Below are positions 8,103-17,097 of a stretch of DNA of 64,000 bases, piece after piece. The stretch is from Candidatus Magnetobacterium casense (GTDB taxonomy: Bacteria; Nitrospirota; Thermodesulfovibrionia; Thermodesulfovibrionales; Magnetobacteriaceae). Under the pieces are notes generated by a model, which was not told the origin of the DNA, made no database searches, and saw only the letters and a program-made list of their open reading frames with translations. Positions within the stretch are counted from its first letter, which is position 1. Each line of letters opens with the position of its first letter. The DNA is taken from contig NZ_JMFO01000008.1 of assembly GCF_000714715.1 (NCBI RefSeq), forward strand, positions 51,891-115,890, given 5' to 3'. Both the position numbers and the translations under genes were made by a program.

Positions 8103-9308
8103 CTAAAGCATATTCTCCACTTTTGTTCTGCATCCCGGGCAAAATTCAAAGTCGGGTTCCAACCTCTCACCACAGACAGTACAGAATGATATGCCATAGA
8201 TTTTCGCACTCTTCTTTAAAATTGGAGGAGGGAGTGTGACTTGGCTGCCTATATTGCCATTGCCGGGGAAGTAGTCTTCCTTTATACTGCACCACGGGCA
8301 GGATTGCAGATCATAAGCAAAGTGGTGATTTGTATTATTGCCGCATTTCTTGATTCGTTCGCTCTCCATCTTGAGGGCATAGTACCAGTCCTGCGCCGTA
8401 GGTCTTGTAAATGGCATTTTATGGCCGCCATCGAAACAGTCGGCAAAGAGCTTCTTTATGCTGGAAGGAATGATTTTATAAGGGGGAGCATACGCAGGCG
8501 GTTTGATACTTGAGTAGTTGACAGTATACGGGAAAATCCCTTTTTTTATCTTATCCTCCGTCGAAGGTGCATCGTCAACAAGTATCCCCATGGCCTGGTA
8601 TGGGTGCACTCCCATCATCAGAAACTTGAAAACAATGACGCCCAGCGCAAAAAGGTCAGAATAAAGCCTGCCGAGGTTGTTGTTGAAATTCGCGGATTGT
8701 AACTCCGGTGGAAGGTATTCTCCAGTACCAACCCTGGTGTAGTAGGTGGTTTTGGAAACGCTGTCGAACACCTGAAATGAATCACAATCTACAAAGGTTA
8801 TCAACGTCTTTGGAGACACCAGTATGTTTTTCTCTCTCAGGTCGCCTACACAGTGACCCTTTGCGTGAATGGCATTTATGGCGCTGGATATGTTCATTGC
8901 GGTCACCATCAGGTACTTCCAGGTGAAACCACCTCCGAATAATTGCCTTCTATCGTCTGGGTCATAGTATTTGTGACTTTCCTGAAACCCACCGGTCCCG
9001 TTGGTGTCAATTAGCGGCATAGTATATCCCGCAAGTCTGGTCCTGGCGTAGTCGTAATACAAGACGTTCAAAGGCCAGGCAATAGACCTGTGTCCGAGTG
9101 TTTTCACCGTTGGGTCATCGGGTGGATTGTGTACCATTACCTTTAATTTGTCGGCCAGCTCACGGTTAACCTTGGCATTGTGATATATCTTTGCCACCTC
9201 GTTATTGTTACCATGTACGAAATACAATGTACCTTCCCCACCACTCTTATTGCTTTTCCGGAGATTCAGGGACGCTCCGTTATGATTATATACTGTCAGA
9301 GTACCCAT
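8103..9308 (-). CDS. Divergent protein kinase with C-terminal zinc ribbons (YegI/TerY-P triad type)
   Basis: A 401-residue Hanks-like kinase. The Gly-rich loop is KSGGEGTLYFV, the ATP-binding Lys is K40 in EVAKIY, and the catalytic loop reads GDLREKNILV (D156), with Gly where the HRD Arg normally sits. The metal-binding DFG is replaced by DCDSF (D174/D176). The activation segment TRVGTGEYLPPEL follows. The end has two Cys pairs, CPWC and the ribbon FCTVCGERL/FCPGCRTK. The start overlaps the PP2C gene by 23 bp. Kinase, PP2C and vWA together match the TerY-phosphorylation triad and the E. coli yegI-yegK-yegL trio. Activity is plausible but the motif changes make a pseudokinase possible. Confidence 0.85.
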   Translation of the reverse strand: MGTLTVYNHNGASLNLRKSNKSGGEGTLYFVHGNNNEVAKIYHNAKVNRELADKLKVMVHNPPDDPTVKTLGHRSIAWPLNVLYYDYARTRLAGYTMPLIDTNGTGGFQESHKYYDPDDRRQLFGGGFTWKYLMVTAMNISSAINAIHAKGHCVGDLREKNILVSPKTLITFVDCDSFQVFDSVSKTTYYTRVGTGEYLPPELQSANFNNNLGRLYSDLFALGVIVFKFLMMGVHPYQAMGILVDDAPSTEDKIKKGIFPYTVNYSSIKPPAYAPPYKIIPSSIKKLFADCFDGGHKMPFTRPTAQDWYYALKMESERIKKCGNNTNHHFAYDLQSCPWCSIKEDYFPGNGNIGSQVTLPPPILKKSAKIYGISFCTVCGERLEPDFEFCPGCRTKVENML

Positions 9309-10089
9309 CGGTTGAATTGCCCCTCACTGTTTTTAAGATCGCTATAACCAATGTCTTGTCATCATCTGAGTGCTCATTCATCTTTGGTGAAGACAGAAGC
9401 GCTTTGATTTCTTCGTTAGCGCTTTCGATCTCTTCAATTTTGATAGCGTATGAACAGACGGGGTCGAAAAATCCATTAAACGGTTCGTAGCCAAGCGGGG
9501 ACTTTTTAAGAGCCGCCCTCTGGCATCCATCAGTAAAAAGCGCTATAAACGACGCGTTCTTTATGCTGCTTGTGTGGGTGTGTTCGTTCCACTTGTTGCT
9601 TGTAAGCGGTACGACCTCGTTTGCGTACTCAGACTCTTCAGGGGCAGAGGCTAGTATTAAACCCTTGTCAGTTTTCGCTATGACCGCGCCATCACCTATA
9701 TGTGCTATTGACACACTGCCTCCTACAAACGCACTAACGATAAGTGTTGTTGCCAAGTCTCGTAGTTTATAGCCATCTTTCTCAGCAGTTTTTTCAATCT
9801 GTTCCCGTGCAGATAAAATCATCTTTCCTGTAAGTTCACCAAGGCTATGCTCACCGTTGTCATTTGCCACTAAGTGTTGTTTTGCTGCCTCAATTGCGGC
9901 ATCGACCGCCTGTCTTGAACCGATATCCGATTTCGGGGCGCTGCCTAATCCGTCGGCAACGGCTATCAAACCGATATCTTTAAATACTTCGTAAGCACAG
10001 GCATCCTGGCAAGGAATCCCCATTGGGACATGGAGAGGCCCAATAACTGAGGCTCCAAATATGTATGGTGGTTTTAAAGCTTTTGTCAT
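9286..10089 (-). CDS. PP2C-type protein phosphatase (YegK/TerY-P triad)
   Basis: A 267-residue PP2C family protein starting MTKALKPPY at 10089, which has a GAGGTGG ribosome site. A longer in-frame start at 10281 would run far into the vWA gene and is unlikely. Metal-site motifs are visible: AVADGLGSAPKSDIGS, VSIAHIGDGAVIA and ALFTDGCQ. It follows the vWA gene by 10 bp and its end overlaps the kinase start. It should reverse phosphorylation made by the kinase next door. The target proteins are unknown, but the vWA protein is the usual candidate in such triads. Confidence 0.88.
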   Translation of the reverse strand: MTKALKPPYIFGASVIGPLHVPMGIPCQDACAYEVFKDIGLIAVADGLGSAPKSDIGSRQAVDAAIEAAKQHLVANDNGEHSLGELTGKMILSAREQIEKTAEKDGYKLRDLATTLIVSAFVGGSVSIAHIGDGAVIAKTDKGLILASAPEESEYANEVVPLTSNKWNEHTHTSSIKNASFIALFTDGCQRAALKKSPLGYEPFNGFFDPVCSYAIKIEEIESANEEIKALLSSPKMNEHSDDDKTLVIAILKTVRGNSTDGYSDSI

Positions 10090-10099
10090 GTCCACCTCA

Positions 10100-10777
10100 T
10101 TAGATAGAACCCCACCCGGGAGGGGCCAAGGCAACCTGCTGACCTGGTTTTGAACCAGATACTGCCTGAACGCTCTTGGAAAGCCAGCTAAACATGTCTC
10201 TGAACTTGCCCTGCTGGAGTTTAAGGGGAGGTCTTGTTGGACTGGCAATTGCTTGCAATGTCTGCATGTCGGCACTATCAACCCCTACGGCAAAAAACAT
10301 AAATTTTCCACTCTTTTCGCCATCGTGAACCCTCTGCACAACATTGTTCCACTTTGAGTCACCGTAATTCATGTCGGTGGGCCCACCGTCGGTAATCATA
10401 AAAATCCAGGGTCTATAATAGTCTACGCCCGTGTTCTTATACTCCTTTTTTCGCTGCTCTACCATGTCCATAGCCAGGAGCAAGGCGTCTCCCATGGGGG
10501 TTAAGCCATTGGCATCCAAAACAATGTCAGGCAGCATAGTTACCGATGAAAAATCGTGAACAACTTTTATCTCTGCACCAAATGATATTATGGCGATATC
10601 AGCACGTTTACTTGCCAGTTCATCTGCAAGCACGTCTTCTTTAAAAAACCTCACCCCATCGTTTAACTGATTGATGTTTACACCGTCCATAGAACCGGAA
10701 GTATCTAGTACGAGAACCGTTGCGCAGTGGGGATGTTGCGGGTTAGCTATACCAATTGCATCCTCTAGTTTTGACAT
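10100..10777 (-). CDS. vWA domain protein (TerY/YegL type)
   Basis: A 225-residue von Willebrand factor A domain. The metal-ion-dependent adhesion site is intact (D25-x-S27-x-S29 in LVLDTSGSMDG), with TPMGDAL and MITDGGPTD as the later metal-site loops. It is soluble, with no signal peptide or membrane segment. It is the first gene of the four-gene minus-strand operon with an AAGGAGGG ribosome site. TerY-like vWA proteins are proposed to scaffold and be phosphorylated by their partner kinase. Confidence 0.9.
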   Translation of the reverse strand: MSKLEDAIGIANPQHPHCATVLVLDTSGSMDGVNINQLNDGVRFFKEDVLADELASKRADIAIISFGAEIKVVHDFSSVTMLPDIVLDANGLTPMGDALLLAMDMVEQRKKEYKNTGVDYYRPWIFMITDGGPTDMNYGDSKWNNVVQRVHDGEKSGKFMFFAVGVDSADMQTLQAIASPTRPPLKLQQGKFRDMFSWLSKSVQAVSGSKPGQQVALAPPGWGSI

Positions 10778-10867
10778 GTTACCCTCCTTAGTTACTTAAT
10801 AATTTTGTAATACAGCTATTTTAATAGTAGCATACTCTCACGATGTGGGGCAATGACCATCTCTCCC

Positions 10868-11863
10868 TCACTCGAAGTACCCCTCCAACTCCTCTACGGA
10901 GGCAGACGTCTTTAACAGCCCCTTGAACCTCTCCAATGCCTCTATGGTTCCAAGCCCCCTGACACGCCCCATAAGGGCAGTCCCTCTGTCTCCGTACTTC
11001 ATCTCAAGCACCATCTCTATCCCCTCAAGCAACCCTTTGCGCTCCCCCTCAAGCAATCCTTCGAGCTTGCCCTTGCGTTCTCCCTCAAGTAATCCTTCGA
11101 GCTTTCCCTTGCGTTCGCCCTCAAGTAATCCTTCGATCTTGCCCTTGCGTTCGCCCTCAAGAAATGAATACTCTATCGCACCCCTCTCATCCTGCAATCG
11201 TATCTGCCAATAATCATAGATTTCAAGCTCGTCCTTACTCCAGAGCATCATGGTCGCTGTATCGTAGGCCGCTTGTATCTCATCAAAGTCTGCACTCTTG
11301 GGTATCATCTCCAGGGAAACAGCGTTTTTGATGAAATGTATCCACTTGTCTACTACGCTCTCTAATTCATCCTCCGTCTTCTTAAACTTGGGCAACTCTA
11401 TAAAGTTGAACTCAAAATCTTTCAACTCCTGCTTGAGAGTTTTAGTGTTTAATATCATATGCCTTGTAATATAACTATCGCCCTCAAAGATGTCAAAATC
11501 CAGGATGCCTATATATATCACCTGATTTAAAGCAGGATAATCCTCACCTTTTGACAACTGGGCAACATAGGCCTTACTTGTATAGTACAACACACGCTTT
11601 TCAAAGCCGCGCCTCTTTTGAAGCTGTATCTCTACGATGAATGTTATACCACGCTTGTCTACCGCACGTATATCAAGGATAGTCTCTTTCAGGATCGTTA
11701 TCTGTGGTGTCTGATACGGATTCAGAATAGACAAGTCTTCTATTTCCCTGTCTCCGCTAAGGTCTAATACTGCATTTAAAAACGATATGAGTATCCCCTT
11801 TTGGGCCTCATTGCCAAATATCTTCCTAAACGCTATGTCGCTCCTTACATCTGCAAACTGCAT
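10868..11863 (-). CDS. Rpn-type PD-(D/E)XK nuclease / putative transposase
   Basis: A 331-residue protein of the Rpn (PDDEXK_2) family. The nuclease core is near residues 60-100: LDIRAVDKRGITFIVEIQLQ supplies the D and E-x-Q residues. The N-terminus DVRSDIAFRKIFGNE is typical. Near the C-terminus are about four tandem 12-residue units, EGERKGKLEGLL, a charged flexible linker. The gene at 27654 is a close paralogue. Such genes are usually multicopy, and E. coli Rpn proteins promote RecA-independent recombination. No terminal inverted repeats are seen here. Confidence 0.85.
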   Translation of the reverse strand: MQFADVRSDIAFRKIFGNEAQKGILISFLNAVLDLSGDREIEDLSILNPYQTPQITILKETILDIRAVDKRGITFIVEIQLQKRRGFEKRVLYYTSKAYVAQLSKGEDYPALNQVIYIGILDFDIFEGDSYITRHMILNTKTLKQELKDFEFNFIELPKFKKTEDELESVVDKWIHFIKNAVSLEMIPKSADFDEIQAAYDTATMMLWSKDELEIYDYWQIRLQDERGAIEYSFLEGERKGKIEGLLEGERKGKLEGLLEGERKGKLEGLLEGERKGLLEGIEMVLEMKYGDRGTALMGRVRGLGTIEALERFKGLLKTSASVEELEGYFE

Positions 11864-11942
11864 GTTTTATTATATACCAAACTAAATGGAGTTTACAAGA
11901 AGAATAATAGCTCAACCGCTATAGACACTTAACGTATCCTCT

Positions 11943-12596
11943 TTAAAACGTATTTGCCTCCAGAAAGGCAATTGCGGGGGCATAATCGATAAACAGCTTC
12001 TCCCGCTGATTAAATTCACGACAGTGGACGCGCCGTCTGCCACTACAGGGGGCAACGTTAATCCTGGTGTGGAGCATCTCGTGGTAGACCACGTACTCAA
12101 GCACGTATCTTGGAATTTTGATGCTATCAAGGACGGGACTGATACGGATCACGTTGGTGGAACTGTGGTAGCTTCCAAGACGTCGTGTCTTGACACGCAT
12201 TTTACGGGTGCGCTTGCCCCAGGTTATGACGGCATTGATGCTGCCGCCAAAATACTGATCGTTTATCTTGTTGTAGATGTCAAGCAGGTTATAGTATTTG
12301 CCCTGGTGGGTGATAAATATTGTCCTGTGGGTGGTCTTTTTGATGCGATTTGAGTTATTGCGTATATATTGTCTGATAAGGGGGGTCTTGCCCTTTGTGT
12401 TTTTCAATAAAGAGCCTATTTCGTTTATGACATCCGGCTCTGCATCCAGGAACATCTTATTGATGCGTACAACCACCCCCCTGACGCCTGGTCTCACTGA
12501 GAGCATGGAGGTGACATTATCGGTAACCTTAACGGTCACTGCCTTACCCGAGACCTTCTCCAGATAGGTCTTTAATGACGCAGGATCATTTATCAT
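11943..12596 (-). CDS. SprT-like zinc metalloprotease domain protein
   Basis: A 217-residue protein. The C-terminal half carries the SprT-like pattern: INDQYFGGSINAVITW, RLGSYHSSTNVIRISP and the zinc motif VVYHEMLHT (HExxH), followed by HCREFNQREKLF with a possible third ligand. The N-terminal 90 residues are not recognised. SprT-like proteins are cytoplasmic metalloproteases, some acting on DNA-protein crosslinks. The stop codon lies inside what looks like a solo R1 terminal repeat (11934-11952), so the 3' end may have been rebuilt by that repeat. Confidence 0.75.
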   Translation of the reverse strand: MINDPASLKTYLEKVSGKAVTVKVTDNVTSMLSVRPGVRGVVVRINKMFLDAEPDVINEIGSLLKNTKGKTPLIRQYIRNNSNRIKKTTHRTIFITHQGKYYNLLDIYNKINDQYFGGSINAVITWGKRTRKMRVKTRRLGSYHSSTNVIRISPVLDSIKIPRYVLEYVVYHEMLHTRINVAPCSGRRRVHCREFNQREKLFIDYAPAIAFLEANTF

Positions 12597-12731
12597 TTAG
12601 TATAGGGATATATTATAGCATATTACCGTGAAAATTCTATTGAGTTAAGACACAAAGCTCACCCCTCCCCTTTCTTTTCGATTACGGTCAAATGCTATTG
12701 CCCTAACCTATCTAAATCAGCTATAATTAAA

Positions 12732-14264
12732 TTAAGACCAATATCTCTGAACTAATACGGATAATGTGCAACTTAACGTAACAACGCTATAAAAAACAAC
12801 CAACAGGTTAATCACGGTATCATTGTTCCTGAGATATTCTATAATCTTTACGTGTTTTTCAAATACGATGTTCTTAATGATTACGCTCTGATTGGATATT
12901 GCAGTGTTATATAGCAGTAGCATCAACAGAGGAAACACGGGGATAAAGTATCTCCCCTGAATCCCGTCTATTGAATCGGCTCCAACCGGCATCCAGAATA
13001 AATAACCTATTGTGCTAATTACGAGTATGGTTGAAAGCATGGTGACAAAAATCAGAATCTTTTTGAGCTTTGATATAACGCACAGTTTATCTCTTTCGAT
13101 AAGCGAAACAACTACAAGCACCATAAAATACGAGTATACGATAAATGTCGGCATAGGCGTATCCAGCCATCCCAGGACTCCGATTAGTTGATCTGCATAA
13201 AAATGACGTCTCATGAATGTATTTACAATTGTGCTACAATAGGTTAATGGGTGAGAGAGGATAAAGTTCATCTGTTGATGGGCTGACATGTTGGGGGCAT
13301 AATTAAGCGGTATCATCACTATGTCTCTCACTACGGATGACCAGAACGCCGCTACAACCAGGTTAACCGATATTAAAGCAATAAAGACGGACAAGTATTT
13401 TATGTGTTTGTATTTTCCGGCTTTGATGGTCTTCATTTTATCGACAGGAATCAGAAAAAATAGGAACAAAATCAGGCCGTAACCTTGTTTTGAAAGAGAC
13501 AGGAGTATGGATAGCGCAAGAAGGATGAACATATCATTGGCTTTGATCTCCTTGTCGTTATCGCAGGCATAGCGAATGAACACTGAGATGATAAGAAACG
13601 AAATAGCGTTTGTGAAAGCGTCAGCAGAGAGGGTGGAGGCTATAAACAGAGACATGGGGGTCAGGGCCAACAAGAAAAACACCCGCTTCAAAATCGGAAT
13701 GATTTTTATGGCAAGAGCGACAAGACAAATCCACGCGAGTAAATTAAATACCCTGGCGACATAAAACAGTAATATCGGCGAGAGGTTAAACAGTCTTCCG
13801 AGCATAAGACCCAATTGGTGTGGCAGATATGGTATGGGACTGTAGGATGCCGTATTTGGAAAAGCCAAAAACACCCTTTGCTGACTATTAACGGGGAGTT
13901 TGAGCAAAGATGTAGCGTCGCTCAGAGTGAGTTTTTCATGTTGATTAAAATGGGCATCTACCGAAACTCCCATTGCAAAAGGATAGGGAATCCCTTTAGA
14001 GAGGCCCTTTGCAGTTGTCAGCAGACTCTCAGGCAGGTAACCTCCGATGTAATCATACTCTATTTCTGCAACCATGCGACCTTCAGAAATCTGATAAGCC
14101 CTGTAAAAATGGGCGTATTCATCGGGAGACTGAAACGGCGGGACCAATAACAAAAACAGCACGCCAAAACAACTTGCGAAAAAAACAAAAACTCGTTCCG
14201 GATATTGTAACATCCAAAATGGTTTACGAGACTTGTCTTTCAATTCATTATTCTTACATTTCAT
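12732..14264 (-). CDS. DUF2142 multi-pass membrane protein
   Basis: A 510-residue membrane protein with ten or more hydrophobic segments. The N-terminal signature PPFQSPDEYAHFYRAYQIS is typical of DUF2142 and has acidic residues at the first loop like GT-C glycosyltransferases. Functions suggested for the family are lipid-linked sugar transfer or polymer export. It stands alone between an SprT-like gene and a Fic gene. The A+T-rich, T- and A-ended codons differ from the G+C-richer dsr, smc and nuo genes, consistent with transfer. Confidence 0.8.
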   Translation of the reverse strand: MKCKNNELKDKSRKPFWMLQYPERVFVFFASCFGVLFLLLVPPFQSPDEYAHFYRAYQISEGRMVAEIEYDYIGGYLPESLLTTAKGLSKGIPYPFAMGVSVDAHFNQHEKLTLSDATSLLKLPVNSQQRVFLAFPNTASYSPIPYLPHQLGLMLGRLFNLSPILLFYVARVFNLLAWICLVALAIKIIPILKRVFFLLALTPMSLFIASTLSADAFTNAISFLIISVFIRYACDNDKEIKANDMFILLALSILLSLSKQGYGLILFLFFLIPVDKMKTIKAGKYKHIKYLSVFIALISVNLVVAAFWSSVVRDIVMIPLNYAPNMSAHQQMNFILSHPLTYCSTIVNTFMRRHFYADQLIGVLGWLDTPMPTFIVYSYFMVLVVVSLIERDKLCVISKLKKILIFVTMLSTILVISTIGYLFWMPVGADSIDGIQGRYFIPVFPLLMLLLYNTAISNQSVIIKNIVFEKHVKIIEYLRNNDTVINLLVVFYSVVTLSCTLSVLVQRYWS

Positions 14265-14300
14265 AAGTTAAGCAGAATAGTATAAGTAGCTATAACAACA

Positions 14301-14423
14301 GAAGAAAAGAAGGAGGGCGGAGCCGCCTCTTTTTCGCTCCAGGTCGCACCTGGCCCTCCTCAGACCTCCCCCGCAAGGGGAGGGGCGAGGCGCCCCGGCC
14401 ACGAAGAAGTCCCCTTGACCCCA
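14301..14423. repeat. R2 GC-rich palindromic element
   Basis: A dispersed repeat containing GGGCGGAGCCGCC, CCCCGCAAGGGGAGGGGCG and GGCGCCCCGGCC, ending AGTCCCCTTGACCCC. Related blocks occur at 17785, 24301, 33247, 37126 and 39885. It is non-coding and able to form strong hairpins. Confidence 0.7.
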
Positions 14424-14461
14424 TTATTCTTAACCCTAATGTTCTAAACATTTATGCTCCG

Positions 14462-15580
14462 TTATTTATCTTCCAGTAGCGAGTAGCTGGTGCTGCGACC
14501 TCCAGTGGCATCTTTTTTCAGGATGTGGCGCTTGATCAGATCGTAAATGTCTCGCCCTGCGGTGTCTTGCGAGCACTTGGCTATTTTAGCCCATTTGGAT
14601 GACGTCAGCTTGCCTTCGAAGCCTTCCAGCAGCCGGTTAATGATGTTGCGCTGACGAGCGTTAAAGTTTTCTCCACTATGGCGTTGCCAAAAGTCGGCTC
14701 TTTTTAGAACATCCCTCAAAATGATTTCGGCGTTGTCAAAAGCGCGATCCATGCAATCGAGAAACCATTCCAGGTGCCTGGTGATGTTGAGATCACCCTT
14801 TTGGGCATCTTCGAGATAGTCATAATATTGGCCGCGTTCTTTGCGGATTTGCGCTGACATACTGTAGAATCGCTGACTGCTCTGTTCCGAGCGCGCCAAC
14901 ATCATATCGACAATGGCCCTGCCGATACGCCCGTTGCCGTCCTCGAACGGGTGAATGGTAACGAACCATAGATGTGCGATAGCAGCCCTTAAAACCGGAT
15001 CGATGTCGGTTCCGTTTGCCTTGCCGTTGAGCCATTTAAGAAAAGTAGTCATTTCCTTGGCAAGTCGTTTAGCAGCCGGTGCCTCGAAATGAATGCGCTC
15101 CTTGCCGACAGCGCCGGAAACAACCCTCATCGGCCCCGATTTCTCCGTGCGCCATTTGCCGACGGAGATTTTGTGTAAACCGCTATAGCCGGTTGGAAAC
15201 AACGCTGCGTGCCAGCCAAACAACCTTTCGACGGTCAAAGGACTGTTATAATTCTGCGTTGCATCAAGGATCATATCGACGACACCTTCGGTATCACGAT
15301 CCGCTTGCGTCAGCGCACCGATGTCTATACCAAGGCGTTGGGCGAGCGAGGAGCGCACTTGTTCACGGTCCAGGATTTCGCCTTCGATTTCGCTTGACTT
15401 GATGACTTCTTCCGTCAGGGTACGGAATGAGGCCTCTTTGCGCAGATTGATCCCTAAATTTTCCAGACGACCTATCATTCGTCCTTGTCGGTGGCGCACG
15501 GCGGCAAGCTTTACGGCAAGATGCTTTTCGTCCCATTGGAAACGAGGCCAGTCAGGTAATTCGTGAATGTATGTAACCAT
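14462..15580 (-). CDS. Fic family protein (putative AMP transferase)
   Basis: A 372-residue Fic protein. The catalytic motif is perfect: HPFEDGNGRIGR near residue 212. The inhibitory helix motif SSEIEGE sits N-terminal to the Fic core near residue 66, matching class II self-inhibited Fic enzymes whose Glu blocks the ATP gamma-phosphate. The N-terminus resembles the DUF4172 domain and the C-terminus a winged helix. The enzymes usually transfer AMP to a protein Ser, Thr or Tyr. The target is unknown. It is a single gene beside a parDE remnant. Confidence 0.92.
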   Translation of the reverse strand: MVTYIHELPDWPRFQWDEKHLAVKLAAVRHRQGRMIGRLENLGINLRKEASFRTLTEEVIKSSEIEGEILDREQVRSSLAQRLGIDIGALTQADRDTEGVVDMILDATQNYNSPLTVERLFGWHAALFPTGYSGLHKISVGKWRTEKSGPMRVVSGAVGKERIHFEAPAAKRLAKEMTTFLKWLNGKANGTDIDPVLRAAIAHLWFVTIHPFEDGNGRIGRAIVDMMLARSEQSSQRFYSMSAQIRKERGQYYDYLEDAQKGDLNITRHLEWFLDCMDRAFDNAEIILRDVLKRADFWQRHSGENFNARQRNIINRLLEGFEGKLTSSKWAKIAKCSQDTAGRDIYDLIKRHILKKDATGGRSTSYSLLEDK

Positions 15581-15735
15581 AATCTCCGCTTCTCATGCGG
15601 ATATTATAAAGGATATTCTCCGCAAAAGCAACAAGATTTATTCCGAAACATTCACGTCATTTTTCGATTGGCTTAAATACAATATACATGGCATTTTTAG
15701 CGGCAGGTAGAGGGAGAAATGAGAGTGGGCCACAA

Positions 15736-16020
15736 CTAAAAAAATGTAACGATATCCCTCATACCATGCAGTACCCTGACAATCTCAAGACCATCGCTAA
15801 TTGGTACATAGAAAATAATATATTTACCGACAGGGAAACTTCTCAGTCCGGGATAGATTTCATCCCTGTTTCTACCCATGTTTGTAAACAGTGCGAGCTT
15901 CCGGCTTGTTTCTTCAATTTCATCAAGGAGTTTGTCAGCCTTGTCAGGGTTGTCCTGAGCCATATAAAGCCAGATTTCTTTGAGGTCATTTTCAGCCTAG
16001 GGGCGCTTTAGGATTCTCAA
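15736..16020 (-). pseudogene. ParE/RelE toxin gene with premature stop codon
   Basis: From a TTG at 16020, in frame, the translation reads MRILKRP, then TAG (15999-15997), then AENDLKEIWLYMAQDNPDKA and a normal ParE body to LHGMRDIVTFF. The family's first strand and helix continue smoothly across the stop, so a nonsense mutation at about codon 8 has broken the toxin. An ATG at 15963 could give a 75-residue product lacking that first part. It starts 21 bp after the antitoxin gene. The antitoxin frame is intact. Confidence 0.7.
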
Positions 16021-16041
16021 GATCAGCCAGTCTGTTTATTT

Positions 16042-16290
16042 TTATTGAGCAGCAAGTCGTTCACGGCTCCGCATTTTTATGGCTTCCATGTCTAAAGGAG
16101 TTGACTCACCGCTATCCAAGCCCTTCTTTATTTCAACCCTTAGCTCTTCAACTCGTAAAGATTTTATCCTGTCTCGTTCTTCGATAAGGCGTAAGGCCTC
16201 ACACAAGACTTCGTTTGCGGAACCATAAAGTCCGCTATCTACTTTTGCTTTAACCAGCTCTTCAAGTTGTGGCGTAAGTGAGATGTTCAT
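16042..16290 (-). CDS. ParD-like ribbon-helix-helix antitoxin
   Basis: An 82-residue protein with an N-terminal ribbon-helix-helix (MNISLTPQLEELVKAKVDSG then SANEVLCEALRLIEER) and a charged C-terminal tail that would bind ParE. It precedes the broken parE on the minus strand, in the normal antitoxin-toxin order. With the toxin inactive it is free to decay or serve as an anti-addiction antitoxin. Confidence 0.85.
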   Translation of the reverse strand: MNISLTPQLEELVKAKVDSGLYGSANEVLCEALRLIEERDRIKSLRVEELRVEIKKGLDSGESTPLDMEAIKMRSRERLAAQ

Positions 16291-16584
16291 AAATCTATAA
16301 TCCTACCTTATATATTCTGCCCCTACAATAACATGTTCCTTAACTGTTTGGCAACCGTGTTGTGGGTGAAGCCACGGCTATCACATTTGACCGGGCAAAA
16401 AGAAGGGGGAGGCGCTATGGCCATTGTTTTGTCTAATGTTAGCCGATCCAAACACCACAGAAAGCGGTGTCAACGCTGGTGTACCGTTTCAGATACCAGA
16501 CAAAAGGACTCCTTCTGGCCAGTGTTACAGATGCCTTGCTACTACAAGACCTTTTGAGAAAGAACCGGTTATTGAGTATGTCCA

Positions 16585-17097
16585 TTAAGAGAAAAGCCAT
16601 TTGAGAAATATGAGAAGAAGGGTGATTTGTATAATAGCCACTAATATTTCATTCCACATGTCTAACAACTTATAGATTATATAATATGATATAATAAAAC
16701 TGACAATAAATCCCATTAGTTTTTCTCCGGCGCCTAATGAACTGTTGCTTAATATATAATCAGCGCCAGGTATCAAAAAACATACAGTAGAACAAAAAAC
16801 AAGAAACTTAAAGAACCAACCTCTTTTTTTAGAAGAAGACTGTGAATCGGATGATGAAATTGTAGAGGAGTGTGAAATATTTGAGTTAGATGACGAATTT
16901 GAAGTAGACTCCATTGTTTCTATCAATGATAGAGCAACATCGTCATTACCATGATCAAGAGCAATATTTGCGGTTTTATAATCCTTCCAATGCCCATGAG
17001 ATTTTTTTAACTTAGCAAGTCTTAAAGAGAGTCCGACATTTCTCATGCGCTTTTCTAATATTTCAAAATGGATTACTTGAGTGAGTATTTGCCACAT
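16585..17097 (-). CDS. Small membrane protein with Ser-rich linker, unknown function
   Basis: Up to 170 residues, not recognised. The N-terminal half is charged and helical, with a TPR-like look (WKDYKTANIALDHGNDDVAL). A Ser/Asn-rich linker at about residues 67-92 follows. The C-terminal 75 residues hold three hydrophobic segments. A start at 17046 (MRNVGLSL) is likely because the 17097 start overlaps the zinc-ribbon gene and lacks a ribosome site. With that upstream gene it may form a two-gene unit. Confidence 0.5.
   Translation of the reverse strand: MWQILTQVIHFEILEKRMRNVGLSLRLAKLKKSHGHWKDYKTANIALDHGNDDVALSLIETMESTSNSSSNSNISHSSTISSSDSQSSSKKRGWFFKFLVFCSTVCFLIPGADYILSNSSLGAGEKLMGFIVSFIISYYIIYKLLDMWNEILVAIIQITLLLIFLKWLFS

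Noticed and set aside
10868..11863. Rpn gene as part of an insertion sequence
   Set aside because: I found no terminal inverted repeats or target duplications around it; the R1 elements are not placed symmetrically about any Rpn gene.
16333..16557. 74-residue open frame on the plus strand
   Set aside because: No recognisable motif, no ribosome site and unusual composition; 16291-16584 appears to hold no gene.
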